In this document: positions 9,042 to 16,586 of the stretch, piece by piece
How the letters are laid out: every line of letters begins with the position of its first letter
Position numbering within the stretch: the first letter of the stretch is position 1
DNA from: Planctomycetes bacterium UBA2386
GTDB taxonomy: Bacteria; Planctomycetota; UBA1135; UBA2386
Direction of reading: 5' to 3'
Length of the DNA stretch: 31,528 nt
Assembly: GCA_002343845.1 (NCBI GenBank)
Contig: DDSQ01000118.1
Span: 12,724-44,251, forward strand
Program-made: the position numbers and the translations under genes
The notes under the pieces: model-generated
The model's database searches: none
Seen by the model: the letters and a program-made list of their open reading frames with translations, nothing else
Told to the model about the DNA's origin: nothing

Positions 9042-9521
9042 TCAGCCGATGTCGAGCGGCTCGGCGTGCACCCCGGCATGCACCAGCCGCCGCATGCGGA
9101 TCCGGTCGCCGACCATGCCGTCCTGCACGAAGCCCTGGTCGGCGAAGAACGCGAGCGCAGGGGCGTTGCCGACGTCGACCGACGCGACCAGCGCGCGCAG
9201 GCCGAGCCCCCGTGCCTGGTGCAGGGCCGCCGCGAACATCGCCGAGCCGCAGCCCGAACGCCGCAGGCCGGGAGCGACCACGATCGTCACTTCGGCGATC
9301 TGGTCGGGCCCGCAGTCGAACCGCACGAAGCCCACCCGGCTGCCATCGGCCTCCGCGATCGACGTGCGGATGCGGGCATCGGCGAGCAGCCGTTCTGGCC
9401 ACTGGCGGCGCAGGGCGCCGGCCGGGACCGACAAGCCATGGCCATCGAGCCACGACTCGATCGCGCTCGCGTCGGCGAGGGTGAACGGGCGCAGGCGCAG
9501 CGGTCGGCGTAGCGAGGGCAT
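9042..9521 (-). CDS. GNAT-family N-acetyltransferase
   Basis: 159 residues from MPSLRRPLRLRPFTLAD. The middle has the GNAT core: a beta strand (AEVTIVVAP) running into the acetyl-CoA pyrophosphate loop GLRRSGCGSAM (R/Q-x-x-G-x-G/A type), then LRALVASVDVGNAPALAFF, the motif-B helix with the Asn-Ala-x-x-x-x-F pattern and DQGF typical of the family. The acceptor substrate cannot be inferred. The frame remains open far upstream, antisense to the nusA operon, but that extension is an artefact of GC content; the ATG at 9521 begins the recognisable fold. A TAGAGT -10-like hexamer at 9538-9533 sits 11 nt before the ATG, which would give a very short leader. Confidence 0.85.
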   Translation of the reverse strand: MPSLRRPLRLRPFTLADASAIESWLDGHGLSVPAGALRRQWPERLLADARIRTSIAEADGSRVGFVRFDCGPDQIAEVTIVVAPGLRRSGCGSAMFAAALHQARGLGLRALVASVDVGNAPALAFFADQGFVQDGMVGDRIRMRRLVHAGVHAEPLDIG

Positions 9522-9583
9522 CGAGACGACCCACTCTAGCCCGCGGCCAGCGAAGGTAACCGCGTGTCCTGCGGAACGTTGGC

Positions 9584-9611
9584 TTGACGGTCCTGCTGCC
9601 CTGGCTAGCAT
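9584..9611 (+). promoter_or_regulatory. Promoter candidate of the nusA operon
   Basis: TTGACG (9584-9589), a 16-bp spacer and TAGCAT (9606-9611) make the best sigma-70-like match I found on the plus strand here. The start would be near 9618, about 195 nt before the nusA ATG, so the whole foldable leader at 9659-9770 would be transcribed. Confidence 0.5.
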
Positions 9612-9658
9612 CTCCGCCCTCGCGAATGCCGCCCGGCGGACGCGAGTACCGATCTCCC

Positions 9659-9770
9659 GGCTAGCCCGGACAGTCGGCAGACGCTCCGCGAACGGCACAC
9701 CGCCGGTCAGGAAGCCCCGAATCCAGGTTCGGGGTGCGGGGATTCTGCCGACTGCCCGGGTTGGCTTTTT
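9659..9770 (+). promoter_or_regulatory. Structured nusA leader ending in a terminator-like stem
   Basis: A long-range stem pairs 9665-9680 with 9745-9760 (15 of 16 positions, one A-C mismatch) and extends outward through 9659-9664 with 9761-9766 using Watson-Crick and G-U pairs, so that the 3' arm ends in TTTTT (9766-9770). Inside are a 6-bp helix (9684-9689 with 9736-9741), a perfect 7-bp hairpin (CCCCGAA 9715-9721 with TTCGGGG 9728-9734), and a small hairpin near 9693-9702. This is the shape of a ~110-nt folded RNA or intrinsic terminator/attenuator upstream of nusA. I looked for and did not find the SRP RNA, RNase P, tRNA or 5S signatures. The function is inferred from position and structure. 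Confidence 0.6.
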
Positions 9771-9812
9771 CCCCCCACCGTCTCCCATCGCGCCGAACCG
9801 CCGCCGCCGGCC

Positions 9813-10874
9813 ATGGCAAACAACTCCGACATCCTTCGCTTCATCGACTCCATCGCGCGCGACAAGGAGATCGACAAGGAAGCGCTCATCGTCGCCATCG
9901 AGCAGGCGATGGCGCAGGCGCTGGCGAAGAAATACGGCGTCGACGACGTCGAGATCGCCCTCGACCGCGAAACCGGCGAGTTCGTCTGCAACTACGACGT
10001 GTCGATGGAGGAGCAGGGCCGCATCTTCGCGATGTCGGTGCGCCAGGCGATCACCGGCCGCATCCGCGAGGCCGAGCGCGACGTCGTGTTCGCCGAGTAC
10101 GAGAAGAAGATCGGCGAGATCGTCAGCGGCACGATCCAGCGCTTCGAAGGCGACACCGTGATCGTCAACCTCGGCCGCACCACCGAGGGCATCCTGCCGC
10201 GCGCCGAAAAGGTGCGCAGCGAGTCGTACAACATCGGCGAACGCATCCGCGCGCTGGTGTTCGAGGTCAAGAAGGTCGGGCCGCGCGTCAAGGTGATCCT
10301 GAGCCGCACCCACCGCGACCTGGTGCGCGCGCTGTTCGAACTCGAAGTGCCCGAGATCGCCGACGGCACGATCAACATCCGCCGCATCGAACGCGAGCCG
10401 GGCTACCGCACCAAGCTGGCGGTCGATTCGGCCGACGACAAGGTCGATTGTGTCGGCGCCTGCGTCGGCGTGCGCGGCAACCGCATCAAGTCGATCATCG
10501 ACGAGCTCAACGGCGAGCGCATCGACATCATCCGCTGGAACAGCGACCCGTCGACGCTGATCGCCAACGCGCTGAAGCCGAGCGAAGTCGGCGACATCAC
10601 GCTCGATCCGCCGGCCAAGAAGGCGCTGGTGATCGTCAGCGAGGACCAGCAGTCGCTCGCGATCGGTCGCAAGGGCCAGAACGTTCGCCTGGCGAGCAAG
10701 CTGACCGGCTGGGACATCGACATCATGACGCGCGCCGAACTCGAGCGTTCGGTTGCCGAGGAAACGGCCGGCGACGGCAGCGGCGGAACCGCCACCGAGG
10801 CGCCGCCAGCACCGGACCGCCCCGAAGCGGGCGGCGGCGACGCCGCGGGCAACGCTGGCGACTCGCTTTCCTGA
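9813..10874 (+). CDS. nusA: Transcription termination/antitermination factor NusA
   Basis: 353 residues. NusA binds RNA polymerase and nascent RNA and modulates pausing, intrinsic termination and antitermination. Visible domains: the polymerase-binding N-terminal domain (residues ~1-125), an S1 domain beginning GEIVSGTIQRFEGDTVIVNLG, and two KH domains with loops GVRGNRIKSI and GRKGQNVRLA. The C-terminal acidic repeats of E. coli NusA are absent, as in many bacteria; instead there is a Gly/Ala/Pro-rich tail of about 45 residues. No clear Shine-Dalgarno precedes the ATG. rimP, the usual upstream neighbour, is missing; a structured leader occupies its place. infB follows after 102 bp. Confidence 0.97.
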   Translation: MANNSDILRFIDSIARDKEIDKEALIVAIEQAMAQALAKKYGVDDVEIALDRETGEFVCNYDVSMEEQGRIFAMSVRQAITGRIREAERDVVFAEYEKKIGEIVSGTIQRFEGDTVIVNLGRTTEGILPRAEKVRSESYNIGERIRALVFEVKKVGPRVKVILSRTHRDLVRALFELEVPEIADGTINIRRIEREPGYRTKLAVDSADDKVDCVGACVGVRGNRIKSIIDELNGERIDIIRWNSDPSTLIANALKPSEVGDITLDPPAKKALVIVSEDQQSLAIGRKGQNVRLASKLTGWDIDIMTRAELERSVAEETAGDGSGGTATEAPPAPDRPEAGGGDAAGNAGDSLS

Positions 10875-10960
10875 GCGCCCTTTCCAGTTCTCCGACCAAG
10901 CACCCCCTAGCATCCACCAGGACATTCCCGCGGCGCGCACGACGCGCGTCGGTCGCCGAC

Positions 10961-10968
10961 GGGAGGAG
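10961..10968 (+). promoter_or_regulatory. Shine-Dalgarno that fixes the infB TTG start
   Basis: GGGAGGAG lies 8 nt before the TTG at 10977. It supports a TTG start directly in front of [13 protein letters not shown], the expected N-terminus of IF2, rather than a later ATG. Confidence 0.7.
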
Positions 10969-10976
10969 CAAGCCGA

Positions 10977-13697
10977 TTGAAAAAGGTACGAGTGTTCGAG
11001 CTGGCCAAGGACTACGGGATGAAGGGTCCCGACCTGGCGAAGCTGCTGCGCGAGATCGGCTTCGACAAGGTCAAGGGGCACATGACGGTGCTGGACGACG
11101 GCGACCTGATGATGGTCGAAGCCCGCTTGTCGGCACAGGGCCTCAAGAAGCAGCCGGCGGGCACGGAAGCCCCTCCCACCCCGGGCATCCTGAAGAAGAA
11201 GTCGTTGACGGCGCCCACCGAAGTGGCGGTCGACGACACGGCGACCGCCCCCGAGCCGGCACCGCCTCCGCGCAAGGAAGCGAAGGACTCCGCGCTGAAG
11301 AAGGCGCTGCCGAAGCCGTCGCCGAAGAAGCTGCCCGGCAAGAAGGACGAAGCCGCGGACGACATCGCGCCGCCAGCACCTGAGCCCGAACCCGTCGTCG
11401 AGCTCGTGCGCAAGGCGCCGCCGCGGCCGCCGGTCGAAGTTCCGCCGCCCGCGCCCGCGGTCGTCGCGAGCGTGGCGCCGGTCGAGCCCCCTCCGATCGC
11501 GCCGGCCGTGGCCGCGCCGCCGCCACCGGCACCCGTCGCGCCGCCGCCGCCGCCCCCAGCCGCAGCACCAGCCGCTCCCCCCGAACCGGTCGCGCCTGCG
11601 GCCCGGGCCGACGAAGGCGACGCGGTGCGCAAGCTGCTGGTGCCGCAGAAGAAGGCGACGATCGTCGGCCGCATCGAACTGGCGCAGGACCAGATCCGCG
11701 ATGCCAAGCAGCGCTCGGCGCCCGCGGGTCCCGGCAACATCAAGCGGCAGGCGCTTGCCAAGCTGCAGCAGCGCAGCGGCATGCGCCCGACGCAGCAGTC
11801 CGGAGGCGTGCGCCGCCCGCCGGCCGGCCCCGGTGGCTACCGGGGTGGCCCGGGCATGCGCGACAGCCGCGGCGGCCCCGGCGGCGCCCGCCGCACCAAG
11901 GTCGCGCCGACGATCGACCCGACCAAGGTCGTCGAGGTCGAAGAACCGGTGTCGATGAAGGCGCTGTCCGCCGCACTGGGCGTGACGGTCGTCGAGCTGC
12001 TGCAGACCTTCATGCTCAAGCTGAAGGTGATGGGCAAGAACATCAACTCGCTGCTCACCAACGAAGAAGTCGAGTTGGTCGGCCTCGAACTCGAGCGCAA
12101 CATCCAGATCGTCAAGCACAAGGAAGCCATGGACGAGCTGGTCGAACAGCTCGTCGAGGAGTCCGAGGGCGAACAGGAGATGCTGCGCGCGCCCGTGGTG
12201 ACGTTCATGGGCCACGTCGACCACGGCAAGACGTCGTTGATGGACGCGTTGCACCAGAGCGACGTCGCCAAGCACGAAGCCGGCGGCATCACGCAACACA
12301 TCGGCGCCTACAAGGTCACCGGCGACGACGGCAAGTCGATCGTGATCCTCGACACCCCGGGCCACGCGGCGTTCACCGCGATGCGCGCACGCGGTGCGCA
12401 ACTCACCGACATCGTCGTGCTGGTCGTGGCCGGCGACGACGGCGTGATGCCCCAGACCGAGGAGGCGATTGCGCACGCGAAGGCCGCGAACGTGCCGATC
12501 GTCGTCGCGATCACCAAGTCCGACCTGCCGTCGAGCAAGCCCAAGCAGGTCAAGCAGCAGCTGATGATCAAGGGGCTGCAGTCCGAGGATTTCGGCGGCA
12601 CGACCGGCATGGTCGAAGTGTCGGCCGTCACCAAGAAGGGCCTGCCCGAGTTGCTCGAGCGCATCCACCTCGAATCCGAGATCCTCGACCTGCGCGCGCG
12701 GCCCGACGCCGGCGGCAAGGGCATCGTCGTCGAGTCCCGTCAGTCGCCCGAACAGGGCGTCGTCGTCACGCTGCTGGTGACCGACGGCACGCTGCGCCTC
12801 AAGGACCAGGTCGTCTGCGGCGAGAGCTTCGCGCGCATCCGCGCGATGATCGACGACCACGGCAACAACCTCGAGGAAGCCGGCCCGAGCACGCCGGTGA
12901 CGCTGTTCGGTCTCGACCGGCTGCCGTCGCCGGGCGACAAGCTGTTCGCCGTCGAGGACGCGAAGAAGGCCAAGGAAGTGGTCGAGGAGCGGCAGCGGCG
13001 CCTGCGCGAGCTGGGCCGCGCCGAACGCTCGGCCGTCACGCTCGAGACGTTGTCGGCCAAGCTGGCCGAGAAGAACGTCCGCGAGATCAAGCTGATCCTG
13101 AAGGCCGACGCGATGGGTTCGCTCGAGCCGCTGCGCAAGTGCCTCGAGGAGCTGTCGACGACCGAGGTGCGCGTGAACCTGGTGCACAGTGCCCTTGGCG
13201 GCATCAACGAAACCGACGTCAGCCTCGCCGAAGCGTCGGGGGCCGTGATCGTCGGCTTCCACACGATCGCCGACAGCAGCGCGCGCCAGGCCGCCGAGGC
13301 CGCCGGCGTCGAGATCCGCTACTACGACGTGATCTACGAGCTGCTCGACCAGGTGAAGGCCGCGATGGAAGGCCTGCTGGCGCCGCAGGAAGTGCAGAAC
13401 GTCATCGGCCACGCCGAGGTCAAGGCGACCTTCAAGTCGAGCAAGTTCGGCACCATCGCCGGCTGCCGCGTCACCGACGGCATCGTGCGGCGCAGCGCCA
13501 TCGCGCGCCTGTCGCGCGAAGGCACGGTCGTGTGGTCCGGCAAGCTCGGCAGCCTGCGCCGCGTCGAAGAGGACGTGCGCGACGTCAAGGCCGGCCTCGA
13601 GTGCGGCATGACGCTGGACGGCTTCCAGGACATCAAGGTCGGCGACGTGCTCGAGTTCGTGCAGATCGAACTCGTCAAGCGCACGCTCGGCGGATGA
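10977..13697 (+). CDS. infB: Translation initiation factor IF-2
   Basis: 906 residues from a TTG codon. IF2 is the GTPase that brings fMet-tRNA to the 30S subunit and promotes 50S joining. The N-terminal IF2_N domain ([20 protein letters not shown]) is followed by a very Pro/Ala-rich linker (about residues 55-210), a Gly/Arg-rich stretch (~270-310) and a second IF2_N-like helix bundle (~325-390). The G domain has G1 GHVDHGKT (412-419) and G3 DTPGH (459-463). G4 reads TKSD (513-516) where bacterial IF2 normally has NKxD; Thr is tolerated at this place in some GTPases. Domains II-IV follow to the end and look complete, with the [17 protein letters not shown] and [18 protein letters not shown] segments of the fMet-tRNA-binding C-terminal domain. 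Confidence 0.97.
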   Translation: MKKVRVFELAKDYGMKGPDLAKLLREIGFDKVKGHMTVLDDGDLMMVEARLSAQGLKKQPAGTEAPPTPGILKKKSLTAPTEVAVDDTATAPEPAPPPRKEAKDSALKKALPKPSPKKLPGKKDEAADDIAPPAPEPEPVVELVRKAPPRPPVEVPPPAPAVVASVAPVEPPPIAPAVAAPPPPAPVAPPPPPPAAAPAAPPEPVAPAARADEGDAVRKLLVPQKKATIVGRIELAQDQIRDAKQRSAPAGPGNIKRQALAKLQQRSGMRPTQQSGGVRRPPAGPGGYRGGPGMRDSRGGPGGARRTKVAPTIDPTKVVEVEEPVSMKALSAALGVTVVELLQTFMLKLKVMGKNINSLLTNEEVELVGLELERNIQIVKHKEAMDELVEQLVEESEGEQEMLRAPVVTFMGHVDHGKTSLMDALHQSDVAKHEAGGITQHIGAYKVTGDDGKSIVILDTPGHAAFTAMRARGAQLTDIVVLVVAGDDGVMPQTEEAIAHAKAANVPIVVAITKSDLPSSKPKQVKQQLMIKGLQSEDFGGTTGMVEVSAVTKKGLPELLERIHLESEILDLRARPDAGGKGIVVESRQSPEQGVVVTLLVTDGTLRLKDQVVCGESFARIRAMIDDHGNNLEEAGPSTPVTLFGLDRLPSPGDKLFAVEDAKKAKEVVEERQRRLRELGRAERSAVTLETLSAKLAEKNVREIKLILKADAMGSLEPLRKCLEELSTTEVRVNLVHSALGGINETDVSLAEASGAVIVGFHTIADSSARQAAEAAGVEIRYYDVIYELLDQVKAAMEGLLAPQEVQNVIGHAEVKATFKSSKFGTIAGCRVTDGIVRRSAIARLSREGTVVWSGKLGSLRRVEEDVRDVKAGLECGMTLDGFQDIKVGDVLEFVQIELVKRTLGG

Positions 13698-13739
13698 CGC
13701 CGAGCGACCCGTGACCCCGCCCACGACGGAATCCCGGTC

Positions 13740-14042
13740 ATGCTGCACATCGGCGTGCTCCAGTTCAGCCTCGAGATCCCGTACGCGGAGTCCCTCAAGG
13801 ACAAGCGGAACGTGATCAAGGCGTTGAAGGACCGGCTGCGCCGCTCGTTCAACGTCTCGATCAGCGAGATCGACGACCTCGACGCCACGACCGTCGCGAC
13901 GCTCGGCGCCGTCGTCGCCGGCAGCGACGTCCCCCACCTCAACAGCACGATGGACCACCTGGTCAACGAGCTGAACGAGTGGCGGGACGGCAACCTGATC
14001 GACCACCAACTCGAGATCATCTCGCCCGACTCGCCCGGATGA
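13740..14042 (+). CDS. ylxP: DUF503 / YlxP-family protein
   Basis: 100 residues: MLHIGVLQFSLEIPYAESLKDKR opens the protein and SLKDKRNVIKALKDRLRRSFNVSISEID is the DUF503 core. The family is small, alpha-beta and of uncertain role; it is conserved between infB and rbfA in the nusA-infB operons of Firmicutes and others, exactly as here, and is thought to act in ribosome biogenesis or translation. It lies 42 bp after infB, and its stop codon overlaps the rbfA start (ATGA), so the two are translationally coupled. Confidence 0.9.
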   Translation: MLHIGVLQFSLEIPYAESLKDKRNVIKALKDRLRRSFNVSISEIDDLDATTVATLGAVVAGSDVPHLNSTMDHLVNELNEWRDGNLIDHQLEIISPDSPG

Positions 14043-14461
14043 ACGAACGCCGCATCCAACGACTGCAGGAGCAGATCAAGCAACGGCTGGCCGAGGTCCT
14101 GCAGCGCGACATCGCCGATCCCAAGCTCGGGCTGGTGACGATCGCCCGCGTCGAACTCGACGCCGAGTTCACGATCTGCAAGGCCTACTGGTCGGTGATC
14201 GCGGCCGGACCAGGCGGCGAGGCCCGTGCCAAGGCCGCCAGTTCCGAAGCGTTGGCCCGCGCCCGCGGCTTCTGCCAGCGCGAGGTCGGCAAGTCGCTCG
14301 CGACGCGCACGATTCCGCGGCTCGAGTTCGTGTTCGACGAGGGCATCGGCGGCGGCATCCGCATCAACAAGCTGCTGCGCGAACTGCAGCAGGAGCGCGA
14401 GCAGAAGGTCCCGCCGGCCGACCCGGGCAAGCCGCCGCAATCGCCCGACCTCGGCACCTGA
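14039..14461 (+). CDS. rbfA: 30S ribosome-binding factor A
   Basis: 140 residues from MNERRIQRLQEQIKQRLAEVLQRDI. RbfA binds the maturing 30S subunit near the 16S rRNA 5' helix and is needed for late assembly and cold adaptation. The opening helix, then DPKLGLVTIARVELDAEF, and the segment IPRLEFVFDEGIGGGIRINKLL (the KH-like fold with the LxFxxDxxxxxxxxIxxLL pattern) identify the family. A polar, Pro-rich tail of about 20 residues follows. The ATG overlaps the ylxP stop by four bases (ATGA at 14039-14042). It is the last gene of the operon; the next gene has its own -10-like sequence. Confidence 0.92.
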   Translation: MNERRIQRLQEQIKQRLAEVLQRDIADPKLGLVTIARVELDAEFTICKAYWSVIAAGPGGEARAKAASSEALARARGFCQREVGKSLATRTIPRLEFVFDEGIGGGIRINKLLRELQQEREQKVPPADPGKPPQSPDLGT

Positions 14462-14487
14462 CCGCAGCGCCAGGCTTTCGGCGAGTC

Positions 14488-14493
14488 TAGAGT
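14488..14493 (+). promoter_or_regulatory. -10-like hexamer before the secreted-protein gene
   Basis: TAGAGT within TCTAGAGT, 29 nt before the ATG at 14523. No good -35 is seen 16-18 bp upstream. It is one of the recurrent CTAG-containing hexamers placed just before starts in this window. Confidence 0.3.
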
Positions 14494-14522
14494 TCCGGGC
14501 CCCGACGTTCGTGAGGCCCCGC

Positions 14523-15518
14523 ATGCGCACTCTGCTGCTCTCGTTCGTGCTCGCCCCGGCCCTGCTGGCGCAAGCCGAGTCCTCGCCGCCTGCCGCTTCC
14601 GCCGAACTGACCGCGGCCGAAGCGCGCGCGGTCGCCGCGCTGAAGAAGAGCGCCAGCCTCGCCGACACCGGCTTCACCCTGCGCTGGGGCCCCGACGAGA
14701 AGAAGAAGAAGGCCGCGGACAACCCGTTCGCCCAACTCGCCGGCTCGGCCACGTCGGGCGACACCACGGGCTCCTGGCATCAGGACCACCTTCGCGTCGC
14801 CTTCTCGGGCGAGAACGACGACGAACTGGTGCTGGCTGGCGGCCGCACGCTCGCGAAGGACGGCGAACGGCCCTGGCGCCTGCGCCAGGGGCGATTCGCC
14901 GACGGCAGTCCGCTGTCGTTCGTGCCGAACGTCCCGCTGCTGCTGCAGCACCTCGCGGCGCAGGACCTCGCGGTCACGCAACGCACCGTCGGCTCCCTCG
15001 ACGACCGCCCGGTCGAGATCGTGTCGGCGACGCTGAACGCCGACCAGATCGCCGAACTCGTCTGGTCGGGCCTGCTGCCCGAGGCTTTGGTGACCGCCAG
15101 CGGGTTCGGGCGTGCGATCCGCTTCGCCGCGATCGGCGCGCAGGCCGGGCAGAAGCGCCCCGCCCCGCCGCCGCCGACGTCGACGGTCGACATCGCCGTG
15201 TTCCTCGATCCGGCGACGACCCTCGTGCACCAGATCCGCTTCCGCGCCTGGACCAAGGCCGACCAGGGCGGCGGAGCCGCCGGCGTCATGATCGTGCAGC
15301 GCGCCGGCGGTGCCGCTGTCGTCGAAGAGGACGACGAGGAGGAAGAAGCCGAGCCGGATGCCGCAGCCAAGCCCGCAACGCTGGTCTACGAGAACGGGCT
15401 GCCCGTTCGACCGCGCAAGAAGGTGTCGGTGTGCGACGTCGTCGTGTCCCTGCACGACCACGGCAAGACCACGCCGCCGCCGTTCGACGAAACGCAGAAG
15501 GCGCTGCTGGGCCGCTGA
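14523..15518 (+). CDS. Secreted protein of unknown function
   Basis: 331 residues. MRTLLLSFVLAPALLAQAES is a Sec signal peptide. The mature part begins with an Ala/Glu-rich helix, then a Lys-rich patch (DEKKKKAADNPF), a beta-rich centre (residues ~80-200; LRVAFSGENDDELVLAGGRT and DRPVEIVSATLNADQIAELVW), and a strongly acidic run (EEDDEEEEAEPD, near residue 265) in the C-terminal third. I do not recognise a family. The FVPNVPLLLQHLAAQD and VFLDPATTLVHQIRF segments resemble periplasmic beta proteins that handle lipids or lipoproteins only in a general way. It follows rbfA by 61 bp but has its own -10-like sequence, and it converges on selD with 15 bp between stops. Confidence 0.75.
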   Translation: MRTLLLSFVLAPALLAQAESSPPAASAELTAAEARAVAALKKSASLADTGFTLRWGPDEKKKKAADNPFAQLAGSATSGDTTGSWHQDHLRVAFSGENDDELVLAGGRTLAKDGERPWRLRQGRFADGSPLSFVPNVPLLLQHLAAQDLAVTQRTVGSLDDRPVEIVSATLNADQIAELVWSGLLPEALVTASGFGRAIRFAAIGAQAGQKRPAPPPPTSTVDIAVFLDPATTLVHQIRFRAWTKADQGGGAAGVMIVQRAGGAAVVEEDDEEEEAEPDAAAKPATLVYENGLPVRPRKKVSVCDVVVSLHDHGKTTPPPFDETQKALLGR

Positions 15519-15533
15519 GCAGCCCGCCGCCGG

Positions 15534-16586
15534 TCAGCCAATCGTGAGGGCCGGCGCGTCGGGCCGCCGGTCCCCGAAGCGGCCGATCACCGCGTGGCTC
15601 GGCGCCCCCACGTCGCGCAGGCGCTGCACGACCTTGCCGACGATCGCCTCGGGCACCGCGAGCAACAGCCCGCCCGACGTCTCGGCGTCGAACACCAGAT
15701 CGGCCAGCGCCGGATCGACGTTCGACCCGATGCGCACGCGCGGCCCGAAGTGCTGCTTGCCCCGGTTGCAGCCGCCGGACATCACGCCCGCGCGCACCAC
15801 GTCGAGAGCGCCGGCCAGGATCGGCAGGTCCGCGGCGCGCAGTTCGAGCGCGAGTGCTGCGCCGTCGGCCATCTCGATCGTGTGCCCGACGAGGCCGAAG
15901 CCCGTCACGTCGGTGCACGCATGCACTTCGAGATCGAGCACCGCCTCACACGCCGCCTTGTTGAGCGTGGCCATCTGCGCCATCGCCGCGCCGATCAGCT
16001 CCGGGCTCGCCTTCTCGCGCTTGATCGCGGTCGTCGCCGGCCCGATGCCGAGTGGCTTCGTCAACACCAGCACGTCGCCACGCCGGGCCCCGCCGTTCGG
16101 CCACCACCGCTGCGGATGCACGATCCCCGTCACCGACAGGCCGAACTTGACCTCCTGGTCCATCACCGAGTGGCCGCCGCACAGCACGGCTCCGGCTTCC
16201 TTCGTCTTCTCGAGGCCGCCGGCGAGCACTTCGCCGAGCAGCTCGAGATCGAGGTCGCGCGGCCAGCCGACCAGGTTCATCACCGTCAGCGGCTTGCCGC
16301 CCATCGCGTAGACGTCGGAGAGCGAGTTCGCCGCGGCGATGCGGCCAAACCACCGCGGGTCGTCGACCATCGGCGGGAAGAAGTCGACGGTCTGCACCAG
16401 GGCGCGTTCGGCGTCGAGACGGAAGATCCCCGCATCCTCGAAGCCGCGGTGACCCGCGAGCAGGTCGGGATGTTCGATCGTGCCCAGCTTCTGGAGAACC
16501 TGCCCGAGGCTCCCCGGCGGCAGCTTGGCGGCTCAACCCGAGCCGGATGCCCAGCGGGTCAAGCGCTTGTCGGTGGGGTCGGTCAT
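15534..16586 (-). CDS. selD: Selenophosphate synthase, itself a selenoprotein (UGA = Sec18)
   Basis: 350 residues if the in-frame TGA at 16535-16533 is read as selenocysteine. SelD makes selenophosphate from selenide and ATP, the selenium donor for Sec-tRNA. The N-terminus reads MTDPTDKRLTRWASGSG, then Sec, then AAKLPPGSLGQVL. This aligns with the family catalytic loop GxGC/U-x-x-K, with Sec18 at the catalytic Cys/Sec position and Lys21 at the essential Lys (Cys17 and Lys20 in E. coli). Downstream, DFFPPMVDDPRWFGRIAAAN, SDVYAMGGKPL, CGGHSVMD and DVTGFGLVGH are standard. A frame called from stop to stop would start near 16397 and lose the active site. The ATG overlaps the selA stop (ATGA, 16586-16583), so selA and selD are coupled. 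A SECIS-like hairpin follows the UGA. Confidence 0.93.
16500..16523 (-). promoter_or_regulatory. SECIS-like hairpin downstream of the selD UGA
   Basis: Nine nt after the UGA, CTGC (16523-16520) pairs with GCAG (16503-16500) and, after a two-nt bulge (CG), CCG (16517-16515) pairs with CGG (16506-16504), leaving an 8-nt apical loop GGGAGCCU about 19-26 nt after the UGA. Bacterial SECIS elements lie within the coding sequence directly after the UGA and present a G in a small apical loop to SelB; position and shape fit. Folded by eye. Confidence 0.6.

Noticed and set aside
9659..9770. SRP RNA, tRNA, 5S rRNA or RNase P RNA
   Set aside because: A rod of about 110 nt recalls 4.5S RNA, and GGTCAGG occurs, but the GGAA loop and AGCAG of SRP helix 8 are missing; no cloverleaf with a TTCRA loop and no RNase P core motif is found.
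9042..14009. A 1655-codon open frame antisense to the whole nusA-infB-ylxP segment, fused to the GNAT gene
   Set aside because: It is rich in Arg, Ala, Asp, His and Gly without any domain until the GNAT fold at its end, and it mirrors the third-position GC bias of the genes on the other strand. Only 9042-9521 is real.
15534..16397. SelD as a 287-residue protein starting at a GTG
   Set aside because: This start loses the catalytic loop; the frame continues upstream through a UGA to an ATG that overlaps selA.
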